From Meishania sp964351985 (GTDB lineage: Bacteria; Bacteroidota; Bacteroidia; Flavobacteriales; Flavobacteriaceae), in assembly GCA_964351985.1 (NCBI GenBank), contig CAYGPR010000019.1:5386-69385 (forward strand): DNA of 64,000 bases, read 5' to 3'. Shown in pieces: positions 63,074 to 64,000 of the stretch. The first letter of the stretch is position 1. Each line of letters opens with the position of its first letter. A program made the translations under genes and the position numbers. Under the pieces are notes generated by a model, which did not search any database, was not told the DNA's origin, and was given only the letters and a program-made list of their open reading frames with translations.

Positions 63074-64000
63074 TGTTCGACGTACTCATCATTGGTGGAG
63101 GTGCGGCAGGTTTCTATGCCGCGATTCATATTGCTGAAGCCAACCCCAAAATTAAAATTGCTATTCTCGAGAGAGGTAAAGAAGTGCTTTCCAAAGTTAA
63201 AGTTTCCGGCGGCGGAAGATGTAACGTAACCCATGCCGAGTTCGACCCGACCGAATTGGTCAAAAATTATCCTAGGGGAGAAAAGGAACTTCTAGGGCCT
63301 TTTCATACGTATTGCACTGGCGATACCGTAGCTTTTTTTGAAGAGCGCGGCGTTCCTTTAAAAATTGAGGAAGATGGACGTATATTTCCAACATCGAACA
63401 GCTCAGGTACAATAATCGACTTATTTTTAAAGCAAGCCGAACAGCTGGGCATAAAGATGTTGAAGCATAGTACGGTCAGCGATTTTGAGCCCATTGTTTC
63501 CGAAAAAAAATCGAAGGCTATTGAAGGCTGGAAAGTGACATCCATCAAAAGTGATTATTCTGCTAAAAAGTTATTGGTCGCCCCGGGTAGTAGTCCAAAA
63601 ATTTGGACTATACTCGAAAGGTTGGGCCACACCATAGTTCCTACCGTTCCGTCACTTTTTACATTCAATATTGATGATGAGCGAATATCGGGCATTCCAG
63701 GGTTAAGTACCCATGCGAAGGTTCAGGTATTGGCCAAGAAAATTTTCAACCCTAAGATTACCATAAAACTACGAAGCGAGGTGGCCGCAGAATCGCTTCT
63801 TGACTCAGAAGGCCCAATTTTGATAACACACTGGGGGTTAAGTGGCCCTGCTATTCTGAAATTATCGGCCTGGGGCGCAAACTTGTTGAATGAATTCAAG
63901 TATAAGTTCACCATACGTGTAAATTGGGTCCCGCAATTTCATGAAGGTGCCGTACTTCCCTACTTGATGGAAATAAAAGATATTGAAGCCAAGAAAACCG
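63073..64000 (+). CDS. HI0933/BaiN-type FAD-dependent oxidoreductase (N-terminal part, cut by window edge)
   Basis: Translated by hand from ATG 63073 (TAATG overlap with the GDPD stop). The frame is open to base 64000, about 309 residues of roughly 400. The dinucleotide-binding motif is FDVLIIGGGAAGFYAAI, followed by KVKVSGGGRCNVTH, EEDGRIFPTSNSSGTI and THWGLSGPAILKLSAWGA, all typical of the HI0933/YhiN flavoprotein family. Activity unknown. The C-terminal FAD segment lies outside. Confidence 0.9.
   Translation, partial: MFDVLIIGGGAAGFYAAIHIAEANPKIKIAILERGKEVLSKVKVSGGGRCNVTHAEFDPTELVKNYPRGEKELLGPFHTYCTGDTVAFFEERGVPLKIEEDGRIFPTSNSSGTIIDLFLKQAEQLGIKMLKHSTVSDFEPIVSEKKSKAIEGWKVTSIKSDYSAKKLLVAPGSSPKIWTILERLGHTIVPTVPSLFTFNIDDERISGIPGLSTHAKVQVLAKKIFNPKITIKLRSEVAAESLLDSEGPILITHWGLSGPAILKLSAWGANLLNEFKYKFTIRVNWVPQFHEGAVLPYLMEIKDIEAKKT

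Overview
The window is a chromosomal segment of a member of the Bacteroidota, almost certainly a marine-type Flavobacteriaceae. The signs are a SusC/SusD pair, many lipoproteins with a Cys-terminated lipobox, FG-GAP/VCBS-ASPIC proteins, few Shine-Dalgarno sites, and promoter sequences of the TTG-N20-TAnnTTTG type. The genus cannot be fixed from sequence alone. One run of ten N (46936-46945) shows that it comes from a draft assembly. I saw no rRNA, tRNA, CRISPR array, insertion sequence or phage.

Layout. 1-5.6 kb (minus strand): GDSL hydrolase (cut by the window edge), PAP2 phosphatase, a D-serine dehydratase/D-threonine aldolase-like PLP enzyme with RidA, a PQQ-type sugar dehydrogenase lipoprotein, a TlpA thioredoxin and a coiled-coil lipoprotein. 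5.7-8.8 kb (plus): DoxX, a Tat-exported Gfo/Idh/MocA oxidoreductase and TonB. 8.9-12.6 kb: a very large metallophosphoesterase-BamA outer-membrane protein whose phosphoesterase motifs have decayed; an intact paralogue lies at 30.0-33.7 kb. 12.7-26.3 kb looks like a stress-response region: a cyclase-like DUF2652 protein, DUF2254, hemerythrin, topoisomerase IB, MscS, DUF2383, three AraC-type regulators, a SRAP-like protein without its catalytic residues, DUF1328, an acidic lipoprotein, a broken AsmA/DUF748-like gene, a cysteine-free ArsC-like protein and a metallophosphoesterase. 26.4-33.7 kb: a GAF protein, an HD-Pycsar-effector membrane protein and the intact MPE-BamA protein. 33.8-36 kb: a beta-propeller-like lipoprotein and a vanadium haloperoxidase.

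36.3-64 kb is carbohydrate-centred: a sodium/solute symporter facing xylA-xylB, then a minus-strand block susC-susD-terminator-VCBS-lipoprotein-VCBS-VCBS, and a divergent plus-strand operon lacI-pgmB-GH65-GH13-GDPD-HI0933-like flavoprotein. GH13 plus SusCD would take up an alpha-glucan or its oligosaccharides. GH65 would phosphorolyse the disaccharide to beta-glucose-1-phosphate and PgmB would turn that into glucose-6-phosphate, presumably under the LacI-type regulator. No SusE/SusF gene is present; the three VCBS-ASPIC lipoproteins occupy that position.

The observations I think most worth following are: (1) the pseudo-phosphoesterase/active phosphoesterase BamA paralogue pair, with an unannotated kinase-like motif set in the middle of both; (2) the SRAP-like protein lacking Cys2, Glu and His; (3) a 28-bp element conserved upstream of two of the AraC paralogues, with 21-bp-spaced repeats; (4) the HD-PycTM fusion in a genome region that also holds a cyclase-fold protein; and (5) a strong terminator placed 11 bases before the VCBS operon.
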